Below are positions 1 through 8,483 of a stretch of 42,380 bases of DNA, piece after piece. This stretch comes from GCA-2686265 sp036010965 (GTDB taxonomy: Bacteria > Planctomycetota > UBA1135 > GCA-002686595), in assembly GCA_036010965.1 (NCBI GenBank), contig DASCMO010000182.1, forward strand, positions 1 through 42,380, in the 5' to 3' direction. A program made the translations under genes and the position numbers. A model generated the notes under the pieces. The model saw only the letters and a list, made by a program, of their open reading frames with translations. It was not told the DNA's origin and did not search any database. Within the stretch, counting starts at the first letter, position 1. Each line of letters opens with the position of its first letter.

Positions 1-427
1 TCTCGAAGGCTTCGCGGGCCTTGCCGAGCGCTCCCTCACGGACCAGCAGGCCGGCGTACTCCATGCGCACGGCGTGGTCGGTGGGGCGCTGGAGCAGGTA
101 GGCCTCGAACAGGCTGATGCCCTCTCTCCAGTCCTCGAGAGCCACGGAGTTGCGCGCGGAACGCAGCAGCAGCTCCTGCTCGGCGTTGCGCTCCAGGTTG
201 TCTCTCGGGTCCGAGAGCGGCAGGCGGGGCGTGGAAGGATCTTGCACCCCGAATCGCTCTGAAACCGTGGGGCTCCCGGTCTGCGTGGCCGTGACCCCTG
301 GGGCACCGGACTCCGCCGAGAGGTTCGCGAACCCGGGCAGGGGCCGGGGAACGGGGGCGGGCGGACGGCAGGCGGTGAGCGCGGCGGTCAGCGCCAGGAT
401 GGTGGTGGTCAGGGTTCGCAGGGACAT
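1..427 (-). CDS. Lipoprotein with TPR-like helices, C-terminus beyond window
   Basis: This gene runs off the left edge, so only the first 142 residues are seen. The N-terminus is a short positively charged signal sequence ending in the lipobox LTAC (Cys at about residue 20), so the product should be a lipoprotein anchored in a membrane. A proline-rich linker follows. From about residue 85 the sequence becomes amphipathic helical, with a pattern (DWREGISLFEAYL, then LLVREGALGKAREAF) resembling paired TPR helices; this suggests a protein-interaction or assembly role. The start is well supported: GGAGGAT lies about nine bases upstream of the ATG. A run of ten G (C on the sense strand) lies 21 bases upstream of the start codon. 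The function is not known. Confidence 0.75.
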   Translation of the reverse strand, partial: MSLRTLTTTILALTAALTACRPPAPVPRPLPGFANLSAESGAPGVTATQTGSPTVSERFGVQDPSTPRLPLSDPRDNLERNAEQELLLRSARNSVALEDWREGISLFEAYLLQRPTDHAVRMEYAGLLVREGALGKAREAFE

Positions 428-447
428 GCCGAAGATCCTCCCGTGGT

Positions 448-457
448 GGGGGGGGGG
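448..457. repeat. Homopolymer of ten G in the lipoprotein 5' region
   Basis: Ten consecutive G on the plus strand lie 21 bases upstream of the leftward lipoprotein start codon and just before its Shine-Dalgarno sequence. Tracts of this length can change length by slipped-strand mispairing. In DNA of this GC content one or two such tracts are expected by chance in a window this size. Confidence 0.6.
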
Positions 458-681
458 CGGGATTTCAGAAGTGTTGAGGGATCGACCTGAAGGGCTGACG
501 CACTGAACCCGTTTCCGGTCGGCCCTAGCCGATGAGGCCTGGAGTACCCCGCAGGAGCCTGCTAGAGAGGTCTCGGGGGTCCTGGACTACTGGAGGGGTG
601 CAAATACGATATGCTACGATCAATAGTATTCCAGGCTTCTTTGCGAGGCCTATTTGTTCCAGACAGAGTTTGACGGAGTCC

Positions 682-701
682 CTCTCTCGGATCCGGGAGA
701 G
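682..701. terminator. Stem-loop with eight-pair stem, possible terminator
   Basis: CTCTCTCG and CGGGAGAG pair around a GATC loop, with seven Watson-Crick pairs and one G-U. It lies downstream of the leftward VanZ-like gene, where a terminator is expected, but no T-run follows on either strand. Confidence 0.3.
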
Positions 702-816
702 ACGGATTCCTTCCAGGGACAACCGGCGAGGGTGAGGTGGCCGCGGCCATCGAGCTGGAGCCGGTGGGGGGCGCCACCCAGGAGATGAGAACCACCGCGA
801 TGCGAAGGGATGACGA

Positions 817-1164
817 TCAAGCTGCGAGGTCGAACCGGTCGGGTACCGGTACAGGGGCGGCGCCCTCGGCCGAGCCCGGTCCGACGGTGCCGGGCACCCT
901 ATCCCATGCCGCAGGATCGACGAGGGCGTGCGACCCCGCGAGCGTTCTACGGCGAGGGTTTCGTTGGAACAGGACCCAGCTGGAGGTGAGCCCGACCGCT
1001 CCCGCCAGCACATCCGTCGCCTCGATCACGCCCGTCGCCGTGCTCCCCTGCCAGGTCTCCCACGCGAAGAGCAGCGCGAACCCGACGCACAGGCCCGCTT
1101 GCCTGCCGGGGCTCAAGGTGGCTCCGAGGAAGGACCCTCCCAGGACATGCAGTACCTCATCCAT
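817..1164 (-). CDS. Small VanZ-like membrane protein
   Basis: The 115-residue product has three hydrophobic segments (about residues 7-15, 25-36 and 46-66). Its spacing and motifs recall the VanZ-like family: DEVLHVLGGSFLG near the N-terminus, an E-x-W-Q after the second segment, and DVLAGAVGL in the third, where VanZ-like proteins usually have a D-L/V-L-A-N motif. VanZ-like proteins are integral membrane proteins whose role outside teicoplanin resistance is mostly unknown. The last 40 residues are charged and rich in Gly and Pro and may be disordered. A GGAAGAG sequence lies a few bases upstream of the ATG. It diverges from the outer-membrane barrel gene at 1391. The assignment rests on pattern only; the overlapping plus-strand open frame here shows no protein character. 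Confidence 0.5.
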   Translation of the reverse strand: MDEVLHVLGGSFLGATLSPGRQAGLCVGFALLFAWETWQGSTATGVIEATDVLAGAVGLTSSWVLFQRNPRRRTLAGSHALVDPAAWDRVPGTVGPGSAEGAAPVPVPDRFDLAA

Positions 1165-1390
1165 GACTCTTCCGCGAGTTCCGGGAGAAGGCCCCGTTCC
1201 CGAGAGGGCCGGGCCGCTAGCCGTAGGCGGGGTCTCCTGGTCTAGCCGTCAATCGGTCCCTCCCTGTGAAGATCTTGATCGCATCTCTCGCTTCTCCAGT
1301 CGCCGGTACGCCATCACGGCAGCGGTCGCCCGCAGGCCTCTATTTTCCCGCGCCCCACGCTCCCGCGAGCGGTTGGGGGTACCCTTCGCC

Positions 1391-2350
1391 ATGGAATCTC
1401 CCTGCCTGGATAGGGTCGGCAAACCGTCGTGGGCGCTCTTGTGCCGCGCCCTGGCACTGTTTGCCGGACTGGGATCCGTTGCCTGCGCGAGCGCGCCGAC
1501 GCACGGATTCCAGGACGGCGGTACCCCGCCCACTGCGGCACCTGAACTCCAGGGACTGGGTTTTGAGCCGCGGTCCGAGCCCGAGGTCGCTCCCCGTCCG
1601 GTTTCCGCCGTTCCCTATGCGGACGTCACCCTCGCCTCCGAGCACGTGGAGGGCTGGACGAGTCACGGCCCGGTCGAACTCGCCCTGATCTGCTGCTTGC
1701 GCGGGCTCGACACCCTACTCCCGTCCCTCGCTCCGCCGCCCGACCCCGTGATCGAGCCCTTGCCGACGGTCTTCGAAGCTCCTGGAGAGCGTCCGCGCCT
1801 GTGGTATGTCGGTGTCGGCGCGGGATGGACGACCTCGGGTCTCTCGGCGGGGGATCTGGAAGACGACCTCGGGGGTTTCGGCAACGACGCCCTGGTCACC
1901 GTCGATGACTCCCACGGTGGGCTGAAGGTCTTCGCCGGGCGCCGCCTGGGCGAGCGCTGGGCTCTCGAATTCGGCTACACCGGTCTGGAAGGCCACGATT
2001 CAGAGATCATCGAGTCCGGGCCACCCCAACCGGGGCTGGCCGAAGATGTAGCCGCGTCCCACCCGATCACCGGTGAGGGCTTCGCCCTGGCTGTTCGGGC
2101 GACGACCCCCGAGCGTGCCGGGTTTGCGGCTGCCGCCCGTCTTGGAGTATGGGCCTGGCGCTCCAACCTCGAGGTGAACATCAATGACACGCGCCTGGTT
2201 GTCGAGGACGACGGCTTCGACGTGTTCTTCGGTCTGGGGCTGCAGTACCGCGCGAGCGACCGCACGACCATCCGCCTCGAATGGGAGCAGTACCTCCTCG
2301 ACGAGGACGATGTGCACCTCTTCACCATCGGCTTCCACCACGAAATGTGA
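1391..2350 (+). CDS. Outer-membrane beta-barrel protein
   Basis: The 319-residue product begins with an N-terminal hydrophobic stretch (about residues 14-31) ending in VACASA, which could be a type I signal peptidase site or a weak lipobox. A Pro-rich, low-complexity region follows up to about residue 125. From RLWYVGVGAGW to the C-terminal FTIGFHHEM the sequence alternates hydrophobic and polar residues with repeated aromatic-Gly pairs (KVFAGRRLG, LEFGYTGL, LGVWAWRS, VFFGLGLQYR). This is the pattern of an eight-stranded OmpA-like or OmpW-like barrel. The same frame is open back to 737, but that part lacks protein character, so I start at the ATG that gives the signal sequence. The next gene begins 50 bases downstream, or overlaps the stop by one base if its first ATG is used. 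Confidence 0.75.
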   Translation: MESPCLDRVGKPSWALLCRALALFAGLGSVACASAPTHGFQDGGTPPTAAPELQGLGFEPRSEPEVAPRPVSAVPYADVTLASEHVEGWTSHGPVELALICCLRGLDTLLPSLAPPPDPVIEPLPTVFEAPGERPRLWYVGVGAGWTTSGLSAGDLEDDLGGFGNDALVTVDDSHGGLKVFAGRRLGERWALEFGYTGLEGHDSEIIESGPPQPGLAEDVAASHPITGEGFALAVRATTPERAGFAAAARLGVWAWRSNLEVNINDTRLVVEDDGFDVFFGLGLQYRASDRTTIRLEWEQYLLDEDDVHLFTIGFHHEM

Positions 2351-2400
2351 TGTCTCTCCTCCGCAACACACACCGCACGACCGGCGAGAGGGCAACGGAC

Positions 2401-4281
2401 ATGGTCCACGAAACGGACAACGGATCGGTGGCGATGCTCATGTGCGCCCTGCTCCTCTCCCTGACGGCTTGCGGCGAATCGGTTTCGAATATCACCCCTG
2501 GCAGCGGGTCGCCTGGGGAGCCTCTCCCGGCGACCGGATCGATCGGTGATCTGGTCTGGAACGACCTGAACCAGGACGGCCTGATCGATACGGGTGAGCC
2601 GGGCATCGAGGCGGTTCGAATCTCGCTGGAGGCCTCGGGTGGCGAACTCCTCGCAGAGACCCTTACCGGGCCCGGTGGCGCCTACCTCTTCGAGGGTGTC
2701 GAGGCCGGCACCTACACGGTGCGCGTGGACGAGAGCCGCCTACCTCCCGACTTTGTCGCATCTCCTTGCGACGTGGGCGGCAACGACTCCCTCGACAGCG
2801 ACTGCAGCCCCGTCACGGTGGTCCTTCCCGAGGACGACACAGAGATCGCGAACGTCGACTTCGGCTACTACTCCCTCGAGATAGGCCAGATCGGTGATCG
2901 GGTCTGGTTCGACCATGACCGCAACGGAGTGCAGGATGCCGGGGAGCCGGGGATCGAGATGATCGGGATCGTCCTGCGCGACGACGCGACGGGAGAGGTC
3001 GTGCAGACGACCACGAGCGGTGAGGACGGCGCCTACTCCTTCCAGGGACTCGCATCGGGCGTGTACGTGGTGGACATCGACATCGAGACCGTGCCCCTGG
3101 GCTTCTTCGTCACCGACTGTGAAGTCGGCGGCGACGAGTCGCAGGATTCCAATTGCCTGCCCGCGCTCGTGGTGCTCAGCGAGGAGGCGCCCGCCGACCC
3201 GACGATCGACTTCGGCTACCAGTCTTCCTTCGAGGGCCAGATCGGCGACTTCGTCTGGAACGACCTGGACGAGGACGGAATCCAGGACGCCGAGGAGTTG
3301 GGTCTGCCCTTTGTCCGCTTGCAGCTCTTCGACGAGCTGGGCATCAAGATCCAGAAGGTGACGGCGGATGAAGCAGGCCGCTACTTGTTCGTCGGTCTCG
3401 ATCAGGGGAACTACACCGTCACGGTGCGGGAGGAAAGCGTGCCCGGCGCTCTGGTCCCGACCCTGTGCGACTTCGGCGAGGACGACGAGATTGACAGCGA
3501 GTGCAGTCCGGCCGCGGTCTCCTTGCCTGATGGAGATACGATCGACCTGAGCATCGACTTCGGGTTCACGAGCGAATCTCCCTGTCGCGCGACAGTAGGT
3601 GACTTCGTCTGGTTCGACTCAAACTGCGACGGTCTCCAGGATTTGGGAGAACCCGGTCTGGAGAACATTCGGGTCATCCTTCACGACGGTGACGGCAACG
3701 TCTTGCAGCGCGGAATCACGGACTCGACCGGCTGGTACGAGTTCGTCTACGTCTGTCCCGGTGACTACATCGTGACGATCGACACGTCCTATCTGCCGCC
3801 TGACTACATCGCATCGGATTGCGACGTCGGCCCGGACGACGAGCTGGACAGCGAGTGCAGCCCCTACCTGCTGGTGATCGATGACCCCGACCAGGTGGTC
3901 ACCGGTCTGGACTTCGGGTTCTGCTCGATCTGCGACGGGACCATCGGGGACTTCGTCTGGAATGACATCGACGGCGACGGCACCCAGGGGCCCGCTGAAC
4001 CGGGGATGGAGAACGTGAAGGTGACCCTTGAGGACGAGCTGGGCCAGCTCCTATCCGAGGTGACCACGGACGGCGACGGCCGCTACTTCTTCGGCGGCCT
4101 CTGCGCCGGGAACTACTTCGTGGAGGTCGACCCCACGAGCCTCCCGCCCGGCTCCGTCGAGACGATCTGCAACGCGGGGCCGGATCCGGCGGTCGACAGC
4201 GAGTGTGGTCGGGTCCCGGTCGAGCTGCTGGACGATACTGCCCGGGACGAGACCATCGACTTCGGTTTCATCGTTCCCTGA
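2401..4281 (+). CDS. Lipoprotein with five SdrD B-like repeats
   Basis: The 626-residue product is predicted to be a lipoprotein: the N-terminus has a hydrophobic segment ending in LTAC followed by a Ser/Gly-rich linker. The rest is five repeats of 116-118 residues beginning at residues 48, 164, 281, 399 and 515. Each opens with (I/V)GDxVWxD, continues with an acidic loop (DxNxDG type), and contains a Gly-Tyr/Phe-x-F core and a Y-x-V strand. This is the SdrD B-like domain, a calcium-binding Ig-like fold used in surface adhesins. Each repeat ends with an extra segment of about 45 residues that has two conserved Cys and closes with DFG(Y/F). The start at 2401 has GAGAGG ten bases upstream; an in-frame ATG at 2350-2352 overlaps the previous stop and would add 17 residues before the signal. 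The protein is likely displayed at the surface together with the upstream barrel. Confidence 0.9.
   Translation: MVHETDNGSVAMLMCALLLSLTACGESVSNITPGSGSPGEPLPATGSIGDLVWNDLNQDGLIDTGEPGIEAVRISLEASGGELLAETLTGPGGAYLFEGVEAGTYTVRVDESRLPPDFVASPCDVGGNDSLDSDCSPVTVVLPEDDTEIANVDFGYYSLEIGQIGDRVWFDHDRNGVQDAGEPGIEMIGIVLRDDATGEVVQTTTSGEDGAYSFQGLASGVYVVDIDIETVPLGFFVTDCEVGGDESQDSNCLPALVVLSEEAPADPTIDFGYQSSFEGQIGDFVWNDLDEDGIQDAEELGLPFVRLQLFDELGIKIQKVTADEAGRYLFVGLDQGNYTVTVREESVPGALVPTLCDFGEDDEIDSECSPAAVSLPDGDTIDLSIDFGFTSESPCRATVGDFVWFDSNCDGLQDLGEPGLENIRVILHDGDGNVLQRGITDSTGWYEFVYVCPGDYIVTIDTSYLPPDYIASDCDVGPDDELDSECSPYLLVIDDPDQVVTGLDFGFCSICDGTIGDFVWNDIDGDGTQGPAEPGMENVKVTLEDELGQLLSEVTTDGDGRYFFGGLCAGNYFVEVDPTSLPPGSVETICNAGPDPAVDSECGRVPVELLDDTARDETIDFGFIVP
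2542..4278 (+). repeat. Five tandem SdrD B-like repeat units
   Basis: The units start at 2542, 2890, 3241, 3595 and 3943, so each is about 350 bases. They are clearly related at protein level but diverged at DNA level, so this is an old duplication rather than a recombining satellite. Every unit ends with the pattern Cys-(D/E/N)-x-G, an acidic stretch, D-S-x-C, then a strand ending DFGY or DFGF. Confidence 0.85.
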
Positions 4282-4300
4282 GCGCGCGGTACGCCCTCAG
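4278..4300. terminator. Stem-loop spanning both stop codons of a convergent pair
   Basis: CTGAG pairs with CTCAG and GCG with CGC around a five-base loop, with one C-C mismatch between the two helices. The rightward gene stops at 4281 and the leftward one at 4297, so both TGA codons are inside the arms. No T-run follows. Three of the base pairs come trivially from two facing TGA codons; the rest do not. Confidence 0.4.
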
Positions 4301-6312
4301 CGCCGTTCGGGTTGGCCGGAGGGCCTGGAAAAGAGCCGCTCGAATTCGACCTCGACCACCGTCGGCTCTCCGGGCGAGAGCGTGACATGGATCGGTGGGC
4401 TCGGCGAGAAGCCGTTCACCTGGGGGAGGATCAGACGGCATCGACCGCGGTCTTCCATCGTGAGTCGGGCGTGTCCGGGGCGATTGCCGACCATCTCGAT
4501 TCCGAAGGGCAGTTCCTCGCTGTCGGCATCGGTGACCTCGATGGCGCGCCAGTACTTCAACTCCACCGGGACCGTCCAGCCCTCGGACATCAGGCGCAGA
4601 TCGATGGTGCAGCTTCCCTGGAGGGTCACCGTCAGGCTCTTCGAGGAGGAGCCGAGCGAGAGCCGCTCTCGGATCCAGGCGAAGTCCTGGTGGAAGATCG
4701 AGAGCTCCCATTCCCCGCGCGGCAGCCGGGCCTGGAAGACGCCCGTGTCTTCGTCGACCTCGCCGCAGACCTCCTCGTAGGATGCGCTCGAACCGGCTGG
4801 GCGACAGGAGATGTTCAGGCCCCGTTGGCCTGGAGAGCTCGCTCCTCTCAGGAAGCGGCGACCCGTCGAGCCCTCGCGCACGTCGATGGCGACGAGCGCG
4901 GGCTCGTCCACGCGCAGGACAACGCCCTCTGCTCCAGCGCGGCCCACGTCGACCGGTTCGCGCAGGAGCAGGGATCCCCCTGGACCGAGGACGTCGATCC
5001 GGACCCTGCCGGGAAGCACGTCCTCGGCCTTCCAGGGACGAACATCGCCGGCGCCCTCTTCGGCGGTCACCTCGCCCAGAGCGTGGGTGTGCCTGTCGGT
5101 CGTCGCCGTGCCCCAGGCCAGGGCGCCGGTGGGGTCATCGCGACGCACCTCGAGGGACAGCTTCCCCATGCCTCGCCACCCCGAGTGAACCTGGATCGTG
5201 CCGCCCAGCGGCACCGGTTCCGGCGCGTGGGCGAGGGGCTCGAGGTTCAGGCGCAGAGCGGTTCGCTCGCCTGCTCGTACGGCGGCCTCCCGGCTCAGCA
5301 GGAGTCGCCCACTGCGCCGCATGCGGCGCAGGTTTACCTCGTAGCGGCCCGGAGCGAGGCCGCTGAAGAGCATCGGTGGGCCTCCCGACAGCAACTGTTG
5401 GCCGACCCGCTGGCCGGCGAGGGGGCCATCGAGGGGCTGGATTTCGAGCACCGGCCCGGAGGGGGGCTCGCCGGTCCAGGTGATCTGCAGCTCACCAGCC
5501 GGGCGCAGGGTCAGCGTGCGATCACCCCCGCGTCGGTGATCGAGGGCGATCCGCGCCCACTCGTGTCCGGGAGCTCCTACCCACCAGGCCCGCACGTCAT
5601 TGCCGCCCAGAGAGCCCAGGCCGGGTTCGAAGACGAAGGGTGAGGTCTCGCCTGGCTCCCGACCTTCAGCGCTCGCCGGCGGCAGCCGACCGGCAGAGGC
5701 GGGGAGCAGGCGAACTCCCGCGAGATGTGCTCCGCTCTCCGCGTCCAGGACGTGCAGCAGGTTGTTCGCGGACCAGCGACAGCCGACAACCAGTTCACGG
5801 TCGACGGCCAGGACGATCGTCTCGGGGAACGGATCGCCACGCCGCGAGCGCAGGATCACGCGAGAGATCGAGGCGCGTCCGAGTGAGGTGACGGCTGTTT
5901 GCTCGGGCAGTTCCATCATGGTCTCCCATCGCCCGTTGCGTACCGCGACGGCCTGTGCGCGCCCCGTCAGGTCGAAGGAGATCCAGAAGTTGCCGTCCTC
6001 GCGGGCGTACTCCGCGCCATCGGCGGTGTGTGCCACTGCTGTCCCTTGCAGGGTGATTGAGAGCGCGGCGGTGGCGGTCTCGTGGGCGACGGCCTCCCGG
6101 ACGGCGGAGAGATCGGAAGCTGCCGCCTCTGGCGAATCCTGAGCCGCTCCGGGCGGGGCCGGCGGATGGGGGAGAGCGTCAGCGGGAGCGCCTAACGCCT
6201 CCTCCGCGGCCACGGGCCGTGCGTACCCGCCGGCGCCACGCCCGCTCCAGAGCAGGGCGCCCAGGAAACAGAGGGCGGCGAGTGCGAGGAAGATGAGTGG
6301 TGATCTCGTCAT
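4297..6312 (-). CDS. Signal-anchored protein with carboxypeptidase-regulatory-like domains
   Basis: The 671-residue product starts with a signal peptide or membrane anchor (MTRSPLIFLALAALCFLGALLW) followed by an Ala/Pro-rich linker of about 90 residues. The remainder is predicted to be beta-rich. Segments such as LTLRPAGELQITWTG with a later LAPGRYEVNL, and GEWELSIFHQDFAW, have the L-x-P-G-x-Y/W-x-(V/L) turn typical of carboxypeptidase-regulatory-like and transthyretin-like modules, which are common in very large exported proteins of this kind of bacterium. I see no catalytic motif. I start at the internal ATG that gives a clean signal sequence rather than 15 codons upstream; neither has a strong Shine-Dalgarno. 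The function is unknown and may be carbohydrate binding or structural. Confidence 0.7.
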   Translation of the reverse strand: MTRSPLIFLALAALCFLGALLWSGRGAGGYARPVAAEEALGAPADALPHPPAPPGAAQDSPEAAASDLSAVREAVAHETATAALSITLQGTAVAHTADGAEYAREDGNFWISFDLTGRAQAVAVRNGRWETMMELPEQTAVTSLGRASISRVILRSRRGDPFPETIVLAVDRELVVGCRWSANNLLHVLDAESGAHLAGVRLLPASAGRLPPASAEGREPGETSPFVFEPGLGSLGGNDVRAWWVGAPGHEWARIALDHRRGGDRTLTLRPAGELQITWTGEPPSGPVLEIQPLDGPLAGQRVGQQLLSGGPPMLFSGLAPGRYEVNLRRMRRSGRLLLSREAAVRAGERTALRLNLEPLAHAPEPVPLGGTIQVHSGWRGMGKLSLEVRRDDPTGALAWGTATTDRHTHALGEVTAEEGAGDVRPWKAEDVLPGRVRIDVLGPGGSLLLREPVDVGRAGAEGVVLRVDEPALVAIDVREGSTGRRFLRGASSPGQRGLNISCRPAGSSASYEEVCGEVDEDTGVFQARLPRGEWELSIFHQDFAWIRERLSLGSSSKSLTVTLQGSCTIDLRLMSEGWTVPVELKYWRAIEVTDADSEELPFGIEMVGNRPGHARLTMEDRGRCRLILPQVNGFSPSPPIHVTLSPGEPTVVEVEFERLFSRPSGQPERR

Positions 6313-6500
6313 CTCGAGCGAAATCGGAGGGCGGTGGAGCCGACATCCCGGCCTCATCCTACCGATCTGTGGGGATCGGTTACCGATCCATGCTCGCTCG
6401 CGAACGCATCGCCGGTCGCGTGCTCACGCCGGATGGCATCATTGCTCGCGAGGAAGCTGGGCAGAGAAGGGCGCTGGCTCCGCCCGCTGGGTGCAGGACC

Positions 6501-7226
6501 TCAGGAGGACTTCAGGACAAGGTTCTGCTCGAGGATGCCCTCGAGCAGCCGGCGCTTGATCGAGAGTTGCAGGTCATCGGCCGAGAGGCCCTGCAGGCTG
6601 CGATATCCCGACGGCAGCCCGGGATCGGATTGCCGCGCACGCTCGAGGGCTTGCTCCTTCTCGGCCAGCTGCCTGTTCAGCTTCATGATGCGCCGATCGA
6701 ACTGCTCGATGCGCCGGTCGCCCTCATCGCCCACGACCTCCTCGACCCAGTGCCGTCCGTCGTGCCAGGCTTCCAGCACCAACGCCTCCAGATCCTCGCA
6801 GAGCTCCGCTCGCGGGGCGTCTTCTCCGAAGGACTCCTGGAGGAGGGCTCGCAACCTGAGGCGCATCCCCTCGGCGCGCTCATTGCCGCCGTTGGCGAGT
6901 GCGCGGGCGATGGCTCGCCGCTGGATCGCCCCTGTCCGTCGCAGGTGTGCCAGCTTGTGCGTCAGCTCCTCCAGCTCGCCCGCGAGGCGGTCGCGATCTT
7001 CCCGGGCGACGCGCAGCTGCTCTCCCATCTCGGCCACGACATCGCTGCGGGCCATGCCGCGCACCAGCCGTCCCTGCTCACGGAGCAGGATCGGGAGGCG
7101 CTCGCGAACGTGCTCCCGGAGAGATCGCTTCCAGGCTGGCCCGTCGGACCGGTCGTGGAGGTCGATGCCTTCAAGGAGGGCCTGATCGACCGCGGCCTGC
7201 AGGGCAGCCAGCCGCATCAGGTTCAT
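6501..7226 (-). CDS. Coiled-coil protein of unknown function
   Basis: The 241-residue product has no signal peptide and is almost entirely helical and highly charged. Regions around residues 65-110 (QLRVAREDRDRLAGELEEL) and 180-210 (FDRRIMKLNRQLAEKEQALER) have heptad spacing of Leu/Ile and look like coiled coils. I do not recognise a family. An in-frame GTG at 7286 would add 20 residues, but a good -10 element lies at 7290-7295, putting the likely transcription start at or past that GTG. I therefore choose the ATG at 7226. The gene diverges from a membrane coiled-coil/zinc-ribbon gene at 7397, with which it may share regulation. Confidence 0.7.
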   Translation of the reverse strand: MNLMRLAALQAAVDQALLEGIDLHDRSDGPAWKRSLREHVRERLPILLREQGRLVRGMARSDVVAEMGEQLRVAREDRDRLAGELEELTHKLAHLRRTGAIQRRAIARALANGGNERAEGMRLRLRALLQESFGEDAPRAELCEDLEALVLEAWHDGRHWVEEVVGDEGDRRIEQFDRRIMKLNRQLAEKEQALERARQSDPGLPSGYRSLQGLSADDLQLSIKRRLLEGILEQNLVLKSS

Positions 7227-7289
7227 GGGCCGTCCCGCCGTGCGCGGCGATGCCTGGGTAGCCGGCAGTTCAGGGATCGAATCCACCCA

Positions 7290-7318
7290 ATTATCCTACC
7301 ATTACCAGGAATTCTCAT
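7290..7318 (-). promoter_or_regulatory. Candidate sigma-70 promoter of the coiled-coil gene
   Basis: On the minus strand, ATGAGA (four of six matches to the -35 consensus) is followed after exactly 17 bases by GATAAT (five of six matches to the -10). The segment is markedly AT-richer than its surroundings. It would start transcription near 7283, about 55 bases before the chosen ATG. Confidence 0.45.
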
Positions 7319-7396
7319 TCCAAGCCCGACCCTCTCGGTTGCCGCCAGCTCAGGGTAGGACTTGATCGATCCCCGTGTCCGGCGAGGATTGGTGCC

Positions 7397-8392
7397 ATGT
7401 CAAAGGTCATCCCCACGGGACTGAAGTGGATCATCCGCTTGCTCTCTCTGTCCCTGTTCGTCCTCCTTGCCTGGTTGCTGCAGTTCGCCCTGGACGACAT
7501 CGGAGACCTGCGCCCTCCCGCATACGCAGGCTTTGAGGAACAGTATCTGGACGCCGAACTCCTGCAGCGGGAGCGGAACCTGAAGGGCGCTCTTCGCAGT
7601 AGTCGCGCGGAGATCGAGCGCCAGGAGGAGGTGCAGGCCACCCTGCGGTCGGGCGCGGAGTTCGCTCGCGAGACCTTTCAGGAGATAGTGGGTCTGCATC
7701 GATTGAGAGAGGAGCAGGGCAAAGCGATTTCAGCGGAACTGGAGTCGGCCCTCTCCGACGCCACGACGAGTAGCTTCGCCTCCCAGGATGCCTTCGAGCA
7801 GGCCAACGCTCGCATCGGTGAGCTGAACGCCGAGGCATACCGTGTCTCGGGCGAACTCGAGGCCGCCCAGAAACAGATCAACGAGCAGCGCGAGCCCGCG
7901 AATGAGGCCTATTCGCAGGCGCTGAGGCAGCACCGGCTGACGGTGGCCGGGTGGAAGCTCGGCTTCATCGTGCCGGTCTTCGCGCTCGCGGTGTGGCTGT
8001 TCAGCAGGTCGCGCGGGTCTCGTCACCAGCCGATCCTCCTGTCCTTCATGCTCGCCTCGTTCCTGCACCTCGCCCTGGTGATGAACGACACCTTCCCCGC
8101 GGAGTACTTCAAGTACATCGCCCTCAGCGTCGGCATCATCGCCGTGCTCGCCTTCCTCGTGAGGGTCCTACGCTCGGCGGCGCAACCGCAGCCCGCGCTG
8201 CTCCTCAGACGCCGGCGTGAGTCCTACTTCAAGAAGCAGTGCCCCGAGTGCGCCTTTCCTTTCCCCGAGGGGCACGGAGAGACCTACTTCTGTCCCTCAT
8301 GCGGCACCGGCCTGTTCGAGCCCTGCGGATCGTGCTCCACGAGCCGCCACCGCCTGTTGCCACACTGCCTGACCTGCGGCTCGGCGGGCTGA
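7397..8392 (+). CDS. Membrane protein with coiled coil and C-terminal double zinc ribbon
   Basis: The 331-residue product has one N-terminal membrane segment (about residues 12-31), a long helical, charged region likely to form a coiled coil (about 50-180), then three closely spaced membrane segments (186-202, 212-230, 239-258). It ends in a Cys-rich tail. The tail has four CxxC pairs (C282/C285, C299/C302, C310/C313, C324/C327), enough for two zinc ribbons, in the manner of double-zinc-ribbon domains. The topology places the coiled coil on one side of the membrane and the zinc tail on one side with the C-terminus. GAGGA lies about ten bases upstream of the ATG. No family is recognised; a membrane-sensing or scaffold role is possible but unproven. 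It diverges from the soluble coiled-coil gene and converges with the esterase gene. Confidence 0.75.
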   Translation: MSKVIPTGLKWIIRLLSLSLFVLLAWLLQFALDDIGDLRPPAYAGFEEQYLDAELLQRERNLKGALRSSRAEIERQEEVQATLRSGAEFARETFQEIVGLHRLREEQGKAISAELESALSDATTSSFASQDAFEQANARIGELNAEAYRVSGELEAAQKQINEQREPANEAYSQALRQHRLTVAGWKLGFIVPVFALAVWLFSRSRGSRHQPILLSFMLASFLHLALVMNDTFPAEYFKYIALSVGIIAVLAFLVRVLRSAAQPQPALLLRRRRESYFKKQCPECAFPFPEGHGETYFCPSCGTGLFEPCGSCSTSRHRLLPHCLTCGSAG

Positions 8393-8448
8393 CCCAGTCG
8401 TCCGAGCAGACGAGGGGCTGACGCGAGCGGAACCCCCACCTTGGAGCG

Positions 8449-8465
8449 AGGTGCTTCGGCCACCT
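8449..8465. terminator. UUCG-loop hairpin between convergent genes
   Basis: AGGT-GC and GC-ACCT pair around a TTCG tetraloop with one bulged C. It lies in the 91-base gap between the rightward zinc-ribbon gene and the leftward esterase gene. UUCG loops are unusually stable, which suits a terminator or 3'-end stabiliser, but there is no T-run. Confidence 0.35.
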
Positions 8466-8483
8466 GCCCGTTGCCAACCCCGC

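Larger units (their letters stand above)
428..816. other. Gene-free stretch upstream of the lipoprotein gene
   Basis: I see no convincing gene in these 389 bases. They hold a ten-G homopolymer (448-457), an AT-rich patch around 600-640 that stands out from the GC-rich surroundings and contains an imperfect inverted repeat (600-614, arms GCAxAT/ATxTGC), and a hairpin with an eight-pair stem (682-701). The AT-rich patch could be the promoter of the leftward lipoprotein gene, but I could not place a good -35/-10 pair. Short open frames here have no recognisable protein features. Confidence 0.5.

Noticed and set aside
737..1390. In-frame upstream extension of the outer-membrane barrel gene (218 codons)
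   Set aside because: The extension is Pro/Arg/Ser-rich without secondary-structure pattern or start signal, overlaps the VanZ-like gene on the other strand, and would bury the signal sequence.
4312..5643. A 443-codon open frame on the plus strand
   Set aside because: It is antisense to the signal-anchored protein, which has a clear signal sequence and beta-type patterns; the plus frame has none.
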